Program-made: the position numbers and the translations under genes | NCBI RefSeq assembly: GCF_002101375.1 | Contig: NZ_CP015207.1 | Location: 2,744,001-2,808,000, forward strand | Reading direction: 5' to 3' | DNA length: 64,000 nucleotides | Source of the DNA: Sporosarcina ureae | GTDB taxonomy: Bacteria; Bacillota; Bacilli; Bacillales_A; Planococcaceae | Shown here: positions 1-9,354 of the stretch, piece by piece | How the letters are laid out: the number at the start of each line of letters is the position of its first letter | How positions within the stretch are numbered: the first letter of the stretch is position 1 | Notes under the pieces: generated by a model | The model's input: only the letters and a program-made list of their open reading frames with translations | The model's database searches: none | What the model was told of the DNA's origin: nothing

Positions 1-1911
1 CGTAATGTCGTTCGTAACCGCCGGGTCTATGCGGCATTCTTCATGGCGAGTGTATTTTCCGTTATGGTATTTTTCCTCTATTCGATGTTGCTGTTCCATC
101 CATCGATTGAAAATACGTTTCTAAAAGAGATTTCAACACTCGGTATGGGAATAGCGGAAATCATTCTATTCATCTTCACGCTGTTTTTCCTATTTTATTC
201 AATGCGTGCATTTTTGCAGGCGCGATCGAAAGAGTTCGGTGTGTTGTTGCTTCTCGGAATGGCAAAACGCCAGTTGCATCGACTCATTTTCATCGAGACG
301 ATGTTGCTTGGCTTCGCTTCAATTATAAGCGGAATTTTCCTTGGCTTCATGTTTTCAAAGTTTTTCTTCATGATCGTCAAAGCGATTGTGCAAATACCGG
401 TATTGCCGCTCTATTTGTCCTGGAAACCATTCGTGTTGACGATGGGTGCATTCCTTAGTTTGTTCGCTATCATTTCCTATATCGCACCTGTATTCATTCA
501 GCAAGGACAAGTCTCGGATTTATTACATGGGGATATGGCCGTACAATCGGTGTATTCGTACTCGAAAAGCCGTGGGATCTTCGGAGTCGTGTTATTGTTG
601 CTCGCCTACGCTATGGCAGCGTTCGTATCACGTTCGAGCATCCTCAGTTTGTTCTTCTTGCTACCGCCACTCATCACATTCGGGACGTATTACTTTTTCA
701 CCGATACGTTACCGCTCGTATTGCATGCATTGCGACGGCAAAAGAACATCTTCTGGCGTGACTTTTGGTTGATCTCGATTTCGGAAAGCATCGTACGTTT
801 AAAAGAAAATGCGCGGATGTTCTTCATCGTGACGATCGTTTCGACTATCGCGTTCATGTCAGTCGGTATTCTGGCATCGTTAACGTCATTCGCTTCGCAA
901 TACCGTGAAGTAAATCCGCTCGGGCTCATCTATAAAAGCTTGCCGCATAATGAATTCGAGTATCCACATATCGCGCAACTGACCAATGAGCTCGATCAAG
1001 CAGGTCTTGACTACTGGGCTGTACGATTTCGTGTGCTGGAACAGCAATCTTCTTATACTAAGAATAAAGTCAATATCGTCAAGCTGTCTGATCTGAATGA
1101 ACTGGCTGTAAGCTTCGGGGAAAAGCCGCTTTCATTACATAGAGGACATGCGTTGTTTTTACCCGCAACAGCCGCTGCGGCCAATCAATTGTCGACGGAA
1201 TCAGTCAACACTGAACTGGCTGATAGTGGTGTCTCACTCGAGATTGAAGGCGTGTATCCGTATAAATTGTTTCCACCAAACGCGCTTGGACTCAATACGA
1301 TTGTCGTGAATCATTTGGATTTCGATCGCATTGAAGAACAAGCACATGTCGATGCATTGGCGTTTAATTATTATGCATTTAACGTAGTGGACTGGCAGGA
1401 GACGCGGGAAATCGGTCTAACTATCCATGCCCAAGTGTTGGCGGGGCTCATGCTCGAACACCGTGACCCGGTGCGCTATGAGTTTGAGAATCCGGGGTTG
1501 AATTATTCGCATATCCGTATGACGTTTTCGTTGCTGTTGTTTATTGGCTTATTACTCGCAGGCGTATTTTTCCTTGCGTCCGGTAGTTTCATTTACTTCC
1601 GGTTGTATACGTCGCTTAGTCATGATCGACGGCAGTATGCGGTGTTGCAGCGGATTGGGATGACGGACAGAGAGTTTACGAAGATTGTTAACCGGCAATT
1701 AATTCCGCAGTTTTTCTTCCCGTGGGGTGTGTCGTTTATCCATAGTGTGTTTGCGTTTATGTCGTTGCAGGTGATTTGGGATGCGTTGGCTGAGATTTCT
1801 ATTGTTAAGGAGCTGGCGCTTGTGCTGGCGGGCTTTGCGCTGATGCAGATTTTCTATTTCTATCTGATCCGCTGGCGTTATATTTCACATATTAAGGCAC
1901 CTACTTCTTAG
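1..1911 (+). CDS. FtsX/BceB-type ABC transporter permease, 5' end outside window
   Basis: Membrane permease subunit of an ABC transporter, of the FtsX type found in Bce/Ytr antimicrobial-peptide detoxification modules. The reading frame is open from base 1, with RNVVRNRRVYAAFF preceding the first methionine at 43; this is the usual cytoplasmic lead into the first membrane helix of the family, so the true start lies upstream. Hydrophobic helices are visible near the N terminus, a cluster follows in the first third, a large extracytoplasmic segment spans roughly residues 290-480, and three more helices sit at the C terminus, as in BceB. The ATPase partner and any two-component system would lie to the left of the window. 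Confident for an FtsX-type permease; substrate unknown. Confidence 0.8.
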   Translation, partial: RNVVRNRRVYAAFFMASVFSVMVFFLYSMLLFHPSIENTFLKEISTLGMGIAEIILFIFTLFFLFYSMRAFLQARSKEFGVLLLLGMAKRQLHRLIFIETMLLGFASIISGIFLGFMFSKFFFMIVKAIVQIPVLPLYLSWKPFVLTMGAFLSLFAIISYIAPVFIQQGQVSDLLHGDMAVQSVYSYSKSRGIFGVVLLLLAYAMAAFVSRSSILSLFFLLPPLITFGTYYFFTDTLPLVLHALRRQKNIFWRDFWLISISESIVRLKENARMFFIVTIVSTIAFMSVGILASLTSFASQYREVNPLGLIYKSLPHNEFEYPHIAQLTNELDQAGLDYWAVRFRVLEQQSSYTKNKVNIVKLSDLNELAVSFGEKPLSLHRGHALFLPATAAAANQLSTESVNTELADSGVSLEIEGVYPYKLFPPNALGLNTIVVNHLDFDRIEEQAHVDALAFNYYAFNVVDWQETREIGLTIHAQVLAGLMLEHRDPVRYEFENPGLNYSHIRMTFSLLLFIGLLLAGVFFLASGSFIYFRLYTSLSHDRRQYAVLQRIGMTDREFTKIVNRQLIPQFFFPWGVSFIHSVFAFMSLQVIWDALAEISIVKELALVLAGFALMQIFYFYLIRWRYISHIKAPTS

Positions 1912-2028
1912 GGAGGGGTGTCTTTTTTGACTGGTACAAATTCAAGTACAAGTTCAAGTTCAAGTATGAGTGGAAGGAGTGAGTGGGTGGGGATTGAACT
2001 TATTTAATTTCAAGTTCAAGAGCAAGTG

Positions 2029-2283
2029 CTTTGGAGTGGTGAGTGAGTTTGTGAGTGTGAGGGGATGGAAGCTCCAGTTGGGGACGCTTTCCTGAGGGCG
2101 TGGCCCGAGCCGCTTCCCTCACTTCGTTCAGTCCAGGGTCTCGAACTCACGCTGATCCTCCAGGAGTCGCCCCAACTTCCGCTTCCATCCTACGTGGATA
2201 GTGGAGGAACGAAGGTTAATCACTGTAGGTAGTGTAAATTGTTGGTGCCTTTAAACTTGTTGAAGTTCCAGTTCCAGTTCCAG
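2029..2283. repeat. GC-rich inverted-repeat element, copy 1
   Basis: A roughly 130-base core (about 2061-2190) runs from GGGGATGGAAGCTCC to GCTTCCATCC, so its ends pair and it can fold into a long imperfect hairpin. The same stretch with its flanks (AGAGCAAGTGCTTTGG on the left, GGTTAATCACTGTAG and a TTCCAG run on the right) recurs almost unchanged at 58761-59024. No convincing reading frame is present. It is one of at least nine related elements in the window. Confidence 0.75.
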
Positions 2284-2331
2284 TTCAAGTTCAAGTTCAA
2301 GTTCAAGTTCAAGTTCAAGTTCAAGTTCCAG
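2262..2331. repeat. Hexanucleotide tandem repeat (TTCCAG/TTCAAG)n
   Basis: About a dozen head-to-tail copies of a six-base unit, first TTCCAG then TTCAAG. It joins repeat copies 1 and 2, and shorter versions occur at 1940-1966, 59003-59047 and 59323-59345, each time beside the same GC-rich element. Its period divides by three, so it gives long spurious frames of alternating Leu-Glu on the minus strand. Confidence 0.85.
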
Positions 2332-2335
2332 TGTA

Positions 2336-2530
2336 AGTGGCCGGGGTGAGCGTAAGGGGATTGAAGCTCCAGCTGGGGACGCTTTCCGGAGGGCGTGGCT
2401 TGAGCCTCCTCGTCCGCTTCGCTCCCTGCGGGGTCTCAAGGCGCACGCTGATCCTCCCGGAGTCGCCCCAGCTTCCGCTTCAATCCTACGTGGATAGTGG
2501 AGGAACAAAGGTTAATCACTGTAGCAAGTG
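2336..2530. repeat. GC-rich inverted-repeat element, copy 2
   Basis: Same family as copy 1 (GGGGATTGAAGCTCC to GCTTCAATCC, then GTGGATAGTGGAGGAAC and GGTTAATCACTGTAG). The central loop differs from copy 1 and carries the CCTCCTCGTCCGC version. No gene is seen here, nor in the remainder of 1912-2844. Confidence 0.7.
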
Positions 2531-2653
2531 TAAATTATTGTTGTTTTTACCCTTTATGTAGTTCAAGTTCAAGTCTAATTTCTGTTTTAGTTAGTCACTG
2601 ATTACTAGCCAAACTTTAATGTGCAAAAATAAGTATCAGCCACAAACATTGCA

Positions 2654-2783
2654 GGGGATTGGAGCGGCAGGCGGCGACTCCCGATGGATCAGCCCGACAG
2701 GTGAGACAACTAAAGGGAGCTTGCGACCTAGTTGGCTCACCGCGGGCCCATGGGAAAGCGTCCGCCTAGAGCGCAAATCCCCC
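2654..2783. repeat. GC-rich inverted-repeat element, copy 3 (opposite orientation)
   Basis: GGGGATTGGAGCGGCAGGCG at the left end pairs with CGTCCGCC-AGAGCGCAAATCCCC at the right end, and GTGAGACAAC pairs with TTGGCTCACC inside. It is a diverged, inverted relative of copies 1 and 2 and resembles the elements at 59856-59987 and 63944-64000. Confidence 0.7.
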
Positions 2784-2844
2784 ACCCCAAAAACCCGTCC
2801 AGCCTATCCTAATAAACTAATAAAACGAAATTCCCAGTAAACTC

Positions 2845-2873
2845 TTGCCAATTATTTGTTTTATCAGTATAAT
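2845..2873 (+). promoter_or_regulatory. SigA-type promoter of lcfB
   Basis: TTGCCA at 2845-2850 and a perfect TATAAT at 2868-2873, separated by 17 bases. The FadR-like operator begins 11 bases after the -10 box. Confidence 0.75.
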
Positions 2874-2884
2874 GAACGAATTAC

Positions 2885-2902
2885 TGAATGGTTATTCATT
2901 CA
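2885..2902. promoter_or_regulatory. FadR operator
   Basis: TGAATGGTTATTCATTCA matches the B. subtilis FadR consensus (TGAATGAMTANTCATTCA) at all but two inner positions. It sits over the expected transcription start of lcfB. FadR is a TetR-family repressor of fatty-acid degradation, relieved by long-chain acyl-CoA; in B. subtilis it controls lcfB. Confidence 0.75.
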
Positions 2903-2922
2903 CTTGTTAGGGAGATGAAAGC

Positions 2923-4476
2923 ATGAATTTAGTTTCTAGTGTTCAACAGACAGCACAGAGCAAGCCTAGTAAAATCGCCTATCATTTCATGGGGAAAGAC
3001 ACGACGTATGCAGAGTTCGATATGTCCGTATCTATGTTCGCCAATGCGCTACAACATCTAGGGGTCGTTAAAGGGGACAAAGTGGCATTTTTACTCGGCA
3101 ACACGCCGCATTACTTGATCTCACTCTATGCCACTATGCGTATCGGAGCGACAGCTGTGCCGGTCAATCCGCTCTATACTCCTGACGAAATTTCTTATAT
3201 TCTGGAAAACAGTGATGCGAAAGCCGTTATTGCGATCGATCAATTATTGCCACTCGTAGAAGTAGCAAGCCAGTCATTTCCGACGATTGAGAACTATATC
3301 GTCTGTGAAATGAGTGCAGATGCAGGTGAGAAATTAGCTGCGTTGAATGACTCGGTTAAGGCAAAAGTGCATCCATTTAGTCTGCTCATCAAGCAATCGA
3401 AACCTATGACGGAAGCGGTAGAAGTTGACGAAGATGAAAGCGCTATCATCCTTTACACATCTGGAACGACAGGACACCCGAAAGGTGCGATGTTGACACA
3501 TAAAAATATCTACTCTAATGCACGTGATGTAGGAGACTATTTAGGCTTCTCCGAAAATGATAAAATTGTAGCGACATTGCCTTTATTCCACGTATTCGCA
3601 TTGACTGTTGTAGCGAATGCACCACTTGTGAAAGGGGCTACTATATTACTCGAGCCACGCTTTAGCCCGGGAGAAATATTCCACATGATTCGCGAACAAA
3701 AGGCCACCGTATTTGCAGGCGTTCCTACTATGTATAACTTCCTCTATCAATATCCGGAAGGTAAAACAGAAGACTTCGAATCCATCAGACTGGCGATTTC
3801 AGGCGGCTCTTCAATGCCCGTTTCCTTGCTTCATGATTTCGAAGAGAAATTCAATGTGCGTGTTTCGGAAGGCTATGGTTTATCGGAAGCTTCACCGGTC
3901 ACGTGTTTCAATCCATTAGATCGTGAACGTGTTCCCGGATCGATCGGAACGAATATTATGAACGTCGAGAATAAAGTGGTCGATGAAAATGGCGAAGAAG
4001 TGCCTGACAATGAAGTCGGCGAATTAATCGTACGCGGCCCTAACGTCATGAAAGGATATTATAAAATGCCTGAAGAAACCGCGGCTACACTTCGTGATGG
4101 TTGGCTCTATACAGGCGACTTGGCGCGACGTGATGAAAACGGTTACTTTTATATCGTAGACCGCAAGAAAGATATGATCATCGTCGGTGGGTTCAATGTG
4201 TATCCTCGAGAGGTAGAGGAAGTGCTGTTTAGCCACCGTGACATTGTGGAAGCTGCAGTTGTAGGCATACCAGATGCGAACTTCGGTGAAGAAGTACAAG
4301 CCTATGTTGTGTTGAAGGAAGGTTCGGATGCGACGGAACATTCACTGCTTAACTACTGCGGGAAGCGTCTCGTGAAGTATAAAGTACCGAAGTCGATTGA
4401 GTTCCTGGATGAATTACCGAAAAACACGACAGGTAAGATTTTAAGACGTTCATTGAAAGATCAAATTAAAAGCTGA
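2923..4476 (+). CDS. lcfB: Long-chain fatty-acid-CoA ligase (AMP-forming)
   Basis: Activates long-chain fatty acids to acyl-CoA through an acyl-adenylate, the entry step of beta-oxidation. The 517-residue protein has the whole ANL-family motif set: the phosphate loop YTSGTTGHPKG (about 178-188), GYGLSEASP (about 317), YTGDLAR (about 395), DRKKDMIIVGGFNVYPREVE, and the C-terminal catalytic lysine in NTTGKILRR (about 505). A GGGAGATG ribosome site precedes the ATG. The SigA-type promoter and FadR operator just upstream fit lcfB (YhfL) rather than a generic AMP-ligase. It is monocistronic, with a terminator 12 bases after the stop. Confidence 0.9.
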   Translation: MNLVSSVQQTAQSKPSKIAYHFMGKDTTYAEFDMSVSMFANALQHLGVVKGDKVAFLLGNTPHYLISLYATMRIGATAVPVNPLYTPDEISYILENSDAKAVIAIDQLLPLVEVASQSFPTIENYIVCEMSADAGEKLAALNDSVKAKVHPFSLLIKQSKPMTEAVEVDEDESAIILYTSGTTGHPKGAMLTHKNIYSNARDVGDYLGFSENDKIVATLPLFHVFALTVVANAPLVKGATILLEPRFSPGEIFHMIREQKATVFAGVPTMYNFLYQYPEGKTEDFESIRLAISGGSSMPVSLLHDFEEKFNVRVSEGYGLSEASPVTCFNPLDRERVPGSIGTNIMNVENKVVDENGEEVPDNEVGELIVRGPNVMKGYYKMPEETAATLRDGWLYTGDLARRDENGYFYIVDRKKDMIIVGGFNVYPREVEEVLFSHRDIVEAAVVGIPDANFGEEVQAYVVLKEGSDATEHSLLNYCGKRLVKYKVPKSIEFLDELPKNTTGKILRRSLKDQIKS

Positions 4477-4487
4477 TGAGAGTGGAA

Positions 4488-4524
4488 ACGAGTGACGGGA
4501 ATCATATCCGTCACTCGTTTTTTT
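4488..4524 (+). terminator. Rho-independent terminator after lcfB
   Basis: ACGAGTGACGG and CCGTCACTCGT form an 11-bp perfect stem with a 9-base loop, followed by a run of seven T. Confidence 0.9.
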
Positions 4525-4595
4525 ACGCATTCATTGCCAAAACAAGCCTTGACTTGTTATGGTTTAATGAATTGTAAGAATACAGGAGGGATTGG

Positions 4596-6566
4596 ATGAA
4601 TAAACGATGTGTAACAATTGAAGATTTATTTGAGACGAAATCCGTAACGAATCCGGTATTGGCGCCTAACGATCAAGAAGCAGTGTTTACGGTGACCGAA
4701 TTACATAAAGAGGAAAATGCGTATTACTCCGCTATCTATCATATCGATTTGCAGACGGGCGTCGTAACGCGGTGGACGTATGGGAAGCACCAAGTCAGTG
4801 CACCGAAATGGTCTCCTGATGGCAAGCAAGTAGCATTTTTATCGAATCGCAGCGAAACAAATCAACTATATATCATGCAAAAGGCAGGCGGAGAAGCCTA
4901 TGCGCTGACGGACTGTAAAAAAGGGATCGATTCATTCGAATGGTCGCCGTGCGGTAAGAAAATTTGGTTTACGGGGACGCTGAAAACAGGTGAAATGTTT
5001 TCTACGACGGTACAGAAGCAAGAAGGATTTCCACAACCGATTCGTGTGACGAAAATGAAATACAAAGCAGATTTCATCGGTGTAGTACCGCAAGACGAAT
5101 ATACACAAATCGGTTATGTTGATCTGGCAACGTGCCGTATTTGCAATTTCACTATGGAACCATTTGATCACTCATTAGAAGCGATTTCACATGACGGCAA
5201 ACAATTGGTCGTCGGCGTCAATCGTAACGAGCAGACCGATCATGATTTCGGTGTTCCGTTCATGATGTTGGATATTGAAACAAAAAAAGAGACCGTGATT
5301 GTCGATGAACAAGGCTTTTTCGGCGATGTAGCTTTCTCTAAAGACGATCGCTATATTGCGTATACAGGGTATGACTTGACGTTCCAAAATGTCACGCAGG
5401 CAGATGTTTTCGTCTATGATCGGACGAACGGTCAGACGATGAATTTGACAGCGGGAATTGACGCGCCGATTGGAGACGAAAGTATTTCCGACCACTTGCA
5501 ACAAGCGATTGCGCCAGGCGTCGTGTGGACGGAAGACGAGCAACTGTATTTCCAATTATCGAGTATGGGGGAAGTACGTTTGTATGCGGCTACACTTGAC
5601 GGCGCGATCTATCCAGCGACAGGTGAAGAAGAGCATGTTTACGGGTACGATGTCGCGGGAAATGCGGAATTCGCGTTGCTCACAGTTAGCACGATGACGA
5701 ATCCTGGGGAACTGTATCGCCAAACGATTGCGACCGGTGAACGGACAAAACTGACTTCGTTCAATGAAAGCTGGTTGAAAAAAGTCGAATTGGTTGAACC
5801 GCAAACGATTCATTATACGAATGGCAATGAAAATATCCAAGGGTGGCTCATGAAGCCGGCGAACTTTACTGAAGGTAAAACTTATCCGCTCATTGTGGAA
5901 ATTCATGGGGGGCCGCATGCAATGTATGGCTATACGTATTTCCATGAAATGCAAGTATTGGCTGCGCAAGGTTATGGAGTTCTCTATCTCAATCCACGTG
6001 GCAGTCACGGCTATAGTCAGGCGTTTGTTGACGCAGTGCGTGGCGATTACGGTGGCGGTGGATATGAAGATATCATGGCAGGACTAGATGAAGTGTTGAA
6101 GACCGAAGACTGGATTGATGAAACGCGCCTTGGCGTAACAGGTGGCAGCTATGGTGGCTTCATGACGAACTGGATTGTCGGGCACACGAACCGTTTTAAA
6201 GCAGCCGTCACACAACGCTCGATCAGCAATTGGATTAGCTTCTTCGGCGTCTCCAATATCGGCTACTACTTTACTGACTGGCATTTGAAAGCTAGAATGA
6301 CAGATGTCGATACTCTATGGAAGCAGTCACCGTTGAAGTATGCAGAAAACATCGAGACCCCTTTGTTGATCCTTCATGCCGAACGAGATTTCGTCTGTCC
6401 AATCGAGCAAGCCGAACAACTATTTATTACACTAAAAGATTTAGGCAAAGAAACCGAATTTGTTCGCTTCCCCGAATCCGATCATAATATGTCGAGAACA
6501 GGGAAACCCAATTTGCGAATTGCAAGATTAGAAGAGATTACCGGGTGGTTTATACGGTATCTATAA
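4596..6566 (+). CDS. S9-family serine peptidase (YuxL/acylaminoacyl-peptidase type)
   Basis: Prolyl-oligopeptidase-family hydrolase of 656 residues, predicted cytoplasmic since no signal peptide is seen. The N-terminal two thirds carry WSPDG-type blades of a beta-propeller (for example at about 70 and 110); the C-terminal third is an alpha/beta hydrolase. The catalytic triad is visible as Ser518 in GGSYGGFM, Asp598 in HAERDF and His630 in ESDHNMSR. The length and the GGSYGGFMTNW motif match B. subtilis YuxL. A strong AGGAGGG ribosome site lies before the ATG. It is flanked by terminator-bounded lcfB and by aspA; no functional link to either is evident. Confidence 0.88.
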   Translation: MNKRCVTIEDLFETKSVTNPVLAPNDQEAVFTVTELHKEENAYYSAIYHIDLQTGVVTRWTYGKHQVSAPKWSPDGKQVAFLSNRSETNQLYIMQKAGGEAYALTDCKKGIDSFEWSPCGKKIWFTGTLKTGEMFSTTVQKQEGFPQPIRVTKMKYKADFIGVVPQDEYTQIGYVDLATCRICNFTMEPFDHSLEAISHDGKQLVVGVNRNEQTDHDFGVPFMMLDIETKKETVIVDEQGFFGDVAFSKDDRYIAYTGYDLTFQNVTQADVFVYDRTNGQTMNLTAGIDAPIGDESISDHLQQAIAPGVVWTEDEQLYFQLSSMGEVRLYAATLDGAIYPATGEEEHVYGYDVAGNAEFALLTVSTMTNPGELYRQTIATGERTKLTSFNESWLKKVELVEPQTIHYTNGNENIQGWLMKPANFTEGKTYPLIVEIHGGPHAMYGYTYFHEMQVLAAQGYGVLYLNPRGSHGYSQAFVDAVRGDYGGGGYEDIMAGLDEVLKTEDWIDETRLGVTGGSYGGFMTNWIVGHTNRFKAAVTQRSISNWISFFGVSNIGYYFTDWHLKARMTDVDTLWKQSPLKYAENIETPLLILHAERDFVCPIEQAEQLFITLKDLGKETEFVRFPESDHNMSRTGKPNLRIARLEEITGWFIRYL

Positions 6567-6669
6567 GGTAAGATGAGAGAGTATGCCCAAACGGCTATAC
6601 ATGAAAAATATAGTGTGTATAATGAGATACGAATTAAACTTATAAAAACTACTTGAGAAGAGGTTCTGC

Positions 6670-8115
6670 ATGATGGAAGAGCAACTACTGTACAGAATAG
6701 AGTCGGATTTTATCGGAGAGAAGAAGGTGCCACTAGACGCGTATTACGGTATACAAACACTACGCGCAGCAGAAAACTTTCCTATCACAGGCTACCGCGT
6801 CAATCGCGACTTGATTCGTGCGATCGCAATCGTCAAAAAATCTGCAGCACAAGCTAACCGCGACATCGGTCAATTGGACGCGAATATTGCTGAAGCAATC
6901 ATCAAGGCATCTGAAGAAGTAATCAATGGCGCATTGCGCGATCAGTTCCTTGTAGATCCAATCCAAGGTGGCGCCGGAACGTCAGTGAATATGAACGCAA
7001 ACGAAGTCATCGCCAACCGTGCACTCGAAATTCTCGGTCATAAAAAAGGTGAATACGACATCATTAGCCCGAATACGCATGTCAACATGGCACAGTCGAC
7101 AAATGACGCATTCCCGACTGCCATTCATATCGCTACACTCATGAAAGTAGACAAGCTACTCGGCGTTATGGAATCGCTTCATAAAACCTACTTGAAAAAG
7201 TCGATAGAATTCCAATCGGTGTTGAAAATGGGTCGTACGCACTTACAAGACGCAGTGCCAATCCGTCTCGGACAAGAATTCGAAGCATACGCAATGGTAC
7301 TACGTCGCGACATTGAACGCGTTCGTGTATCACGTGTCTACTTGTATGAAATCAATATGGGCGCAACAGCTGTCGGAACAGGCTTGAACGCCGATCCATT
7401 ATATATCCAAAAAGTAGCGAGCTACCTGTCAGAAAACAGTGGTTTCGAATTAAAGTCTTCTACACATTTAGTGGACGCAACACAAAATACAGATTCGTAC
7501 GTGCAAGTATCTGCAGCGCTACGTGGCACGATGCTGAACCAGTCTAAAATCTGTAACGACTTGCGTCTCATGGCATCTGGCCCACGCACGGGTCTATCTG
7601 AAATTGCATTACCTGCAAGACAACCAGGGTCCTCTATCATGCCAGGAAAAGTGAACCCGGTTATGGCAGAAGTAATGAATCAAGTGTCGTTCCAAGTAGT
7701 GGGGAACGATATGACGATCGCGTTGGCATCAGAAGCCGGACAGTTCGAATTGAACGTCATGGAGCCAGTGCTAGTGTTCAACTTGCTGCAGTCACTAAAA
7801 ATCATGACCAACGTATTCGGTGCATTCCGCGATTATTGTTTAGATGGAATCACAGCAAACGTCGAGCACTTGTCTGAATATGTGGAGAAGAGTATCGGAA
7901 TCATCACGGCCATCAATCCGCACGTCGGATACGAAGTGGCGTCAGAGATTGCGAAAGAAGCCTTGTTAACAAACAAGTCGATCCGTGAAATTTGTATCGA
8001 GCGAAATATCTTGTCGAAAGAAGAGTTGGATACGATTCTCCATCCATTCGAGATGACGAAGCCGGGTATTTCGGGTAAAGAGTTGTTGAAGAAGAAGATT
8101 ATTCTTTCTAAGTAA
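6670..8115 (+). CDS. aspA: Aspartate ammonia-lyase (aspartase)
   Basis: Deaminates L-aspartate to fumarate and ammonia. The 481-residue protein belongs to the aspartase/fumarase superfamily: it has the signature GSSIMPGKVNP (about 320-330) with the mobile SS loop, the TNDAFPTA motif and GRTHLQDAVP. The N terminus IESDFIGEKKVPLDAYYGIQT favours aspartase over class II fumarase. Two ATG codons stand in tandem; GAGAAGAGG lies a few bases upstream and suits either. comFB starts 16 bases after its stop with its own ribosome site, so the two may share a transcript. A TATAAT occurs at about 6617 but no convincing -35 box was found. Confidence 0.93.
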   Translation: MMEEQLLYRIESDFIGEKKVPLDAYYGIQTLRAAENFPITGYRVNRDLIRAIAIVKKSAAQANRDIGQLDANIAEAIIKASEEVINGALRDQFLVDPIQGGAGTSVNMNANEVIANRALEILGHKKGEYDIISPNTHVNMAQSTNDAFPTAIHIATLMKVDKLLGVMESLHKTYLKKSIEFQSVLKMGRTHLQDAVPIRLGQEFEAYAMVLRRDIERVRVSRVYLYEINMGATAVGTGLNADPLYIQKVASYLSENSGFELKSSTHLVDATQNTDSYVQVSAALRGTMLNQSKICNDLRLMASGPRTGLSEIALPARQPGSSIMPGKVNPVMAEVMNQVSFQVVGNDMTIALASEAGQFELNVMEPVLVFNLLQSLKIMTNVFGAFRDYCLDGITANVEHLSEYVEKSIGIITAINPHVGYEVASEIAKEALLTNKSIREICIERNILSKEELDTILHPFEMTKPGISGKELLKKKIILSK

Positions 8116-8131
8116 TAAGGAGTATTCAACT

Positions 8132-8422
8132 ATGAAAGTGCATAATATTATGGAAGTCGTGGTACGTGACGTGATTTCCAAATATAAGAATGAGCTGCAT
8201 TTGCCATGTACATGCGAGCATTGCCTGAATGATGTACTGGCGATGACGTTGAATCATGTTCAGCCTCAATATGTAGTTGATGAAGCAAACAGTACGTATA
8301 TCCGTGCTGTCCATGAAGCAGATCGTCAAGGGGCCACTGCCATCTTGACGAAAGTCGCGTGGGCTGCGGGCGTGGTTGGGCAAAACCCGCGATGCGATAC
8401 TATGAAAAATCCTTCCGAGTGA
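8132..8422 (+). CDS. comFB: ComFB-family late competence protein, 3' end replaced by an IS terminus
   Basis: Small protein of 96 residues resembling B. subtilis ComFB in its first 75 or so, including the CTCEHCLNDVLAM motif (paired cysteines followed by a conserved NDVLA helix) and the VxPxYV segment. AAGGAG stands 9 bases before the ATG. The last few codons (KNPSE and stop) lie inside the left inverted repeat of the IS3-type element that begins at 8405, so the native C terminus and stop have probably been lost to the insertion. In B. subtilis comFB sits between comFA and comFC; here it lies 3.7 kb upstream of degV-comFA, with the IS and repeats between. Whether it still functions is uncertain. 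Confidence 0.75.
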   Translation: MKVHNIMEVVVRDVISKYKNELHLPCTCEHCLNDVLAMTLNHVQPQYVVDEANSTYIRAVHEADRQGATAILTKVAWAAGVVGQNPRCDTMKNPSE

Positions 8423-8461
8423 TAAAATGTACCCTTTGTAAAGGACAATTATAAAAAAAGC

Positions 8462-9307
8462 CTAAGCTGCTTGTTGAAGCTGTCGTCTGTATTCTGCAGG
8501 CGGCAGCTTTTTCAAGTTCCACTGCCCGCGATAATGGTTATAGTACGTCATATAACTCTTGATTTCCCGCCTAACTTCTTCCATTGTCTCACAATCTTTT
8601 ATATTGGTTTCATCCTTGAAGTGACCGAAAAATGATTCCTGTGGAGCATTATCCCAACAGTTCCCTCTGCGTGACATCGATTGTCCTAACCCCATTTTCT
8701 TCACTGCTGCCTGATACTTTGGGTTTGTATAATGAAATCCTTGATCTGAATGTATAAAGGCATCTGTCATTAAATGACGATGTTTCTTTAGTTTGCGAAG
8801 CGTATTCATTGCGATCTCCAAACCTAACGAAGAAGAAACTTCATAGGCTAAAATTTCATTCGTTTGGGCGTCTTTAATCGTTGACAAGTAAGCACGTTTG
8901 CCATTTCCATATGTCAAATAGGTGATGTCGGTCAATAATACCTTTCCAGCCACCCCTTGCTTAAACTCACGTTGTAACGTGTTTTCACATGTGCGGTGCT
9001 CTTTCGTCGCCTTTGCCATACGACGTGCTGGGTTGGCTTTGCGGATGGGACAGATGATATCGAATTTTTTCATAATCCGGCGAATGCGTTTTAGGTTATA
9101 TGTAATGCCGTACTGATTTTCGAGTGTCATTTTAATTTGGCGTGCTCCTTTTTTTCGTCCTCGAAAATGATAGGCCTTTAAAATGATTTCCTTTACAACT
9201 TCGTCTGCCTGTTCGCGAGCGGCACGTTTCTGTTTAGATTTCTCTCCAAAGTGCCTATAGTAGCCCGAACGCGATACCTCCATAAGTTCGCATAAGTAGC
9301 TCACCAA
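8462..9307 (-). CDS. IS3-family transposase OrfB (DDE integrase)
   Basis: Catalytic part of the transposase. An N-terminal HTH_21 segment (MEVSRSGYYRHF) is followed by an rve integrase core with the DDE residues in DITYLTY, HSDQGFHYTNP and SFFGHFKDE. SMSRRGNCWDNAPQESF is the usual IS3/IS150 signature. The frame stays open upstream of the GTG at 9307, back into the end of orfA, so the working product is probably an OrfAB fusion made by -1 frameshifting rather than a protein started at the GTG. Confidence 0.9.
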   Translation of the reverse strand: MVSYLCELMEVSRSGYYRHFGEKSKQKRAAREQADEVVKEIILKAYHFRGRKKGARQIKMTLENQYGITYNLKRIRRIMKKFDIICPIRKANPARRMAKATKEHRTCENTLQREFKQGVAGKVLLTDITYLTYGNGKRAYLSTIKDAQTNEILAYEVSSSLGLEIAMNTLRKLKKHRHLMTDAFIHSDQGFHYTNPKYQAAVKKMGLGQSMSRRGNCWDNAPQESFFGHFKDETNIKDCETMEEVRREIKSYMTYYNHYRGQWNLKKLPPAEYRRQLQQAA

Positions 9308-9354
9308 ACGTGCTAATTTATACTTTTGGATGGTGAAATTAATTAGTTCATATT

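Noticed and set aside
2251..2561. ORFs on both strands with Leu-Glu repeats
   Set aside because: Translation of the TTCAAG hexamer tract and of the GC-rich hairpin; no start signals.
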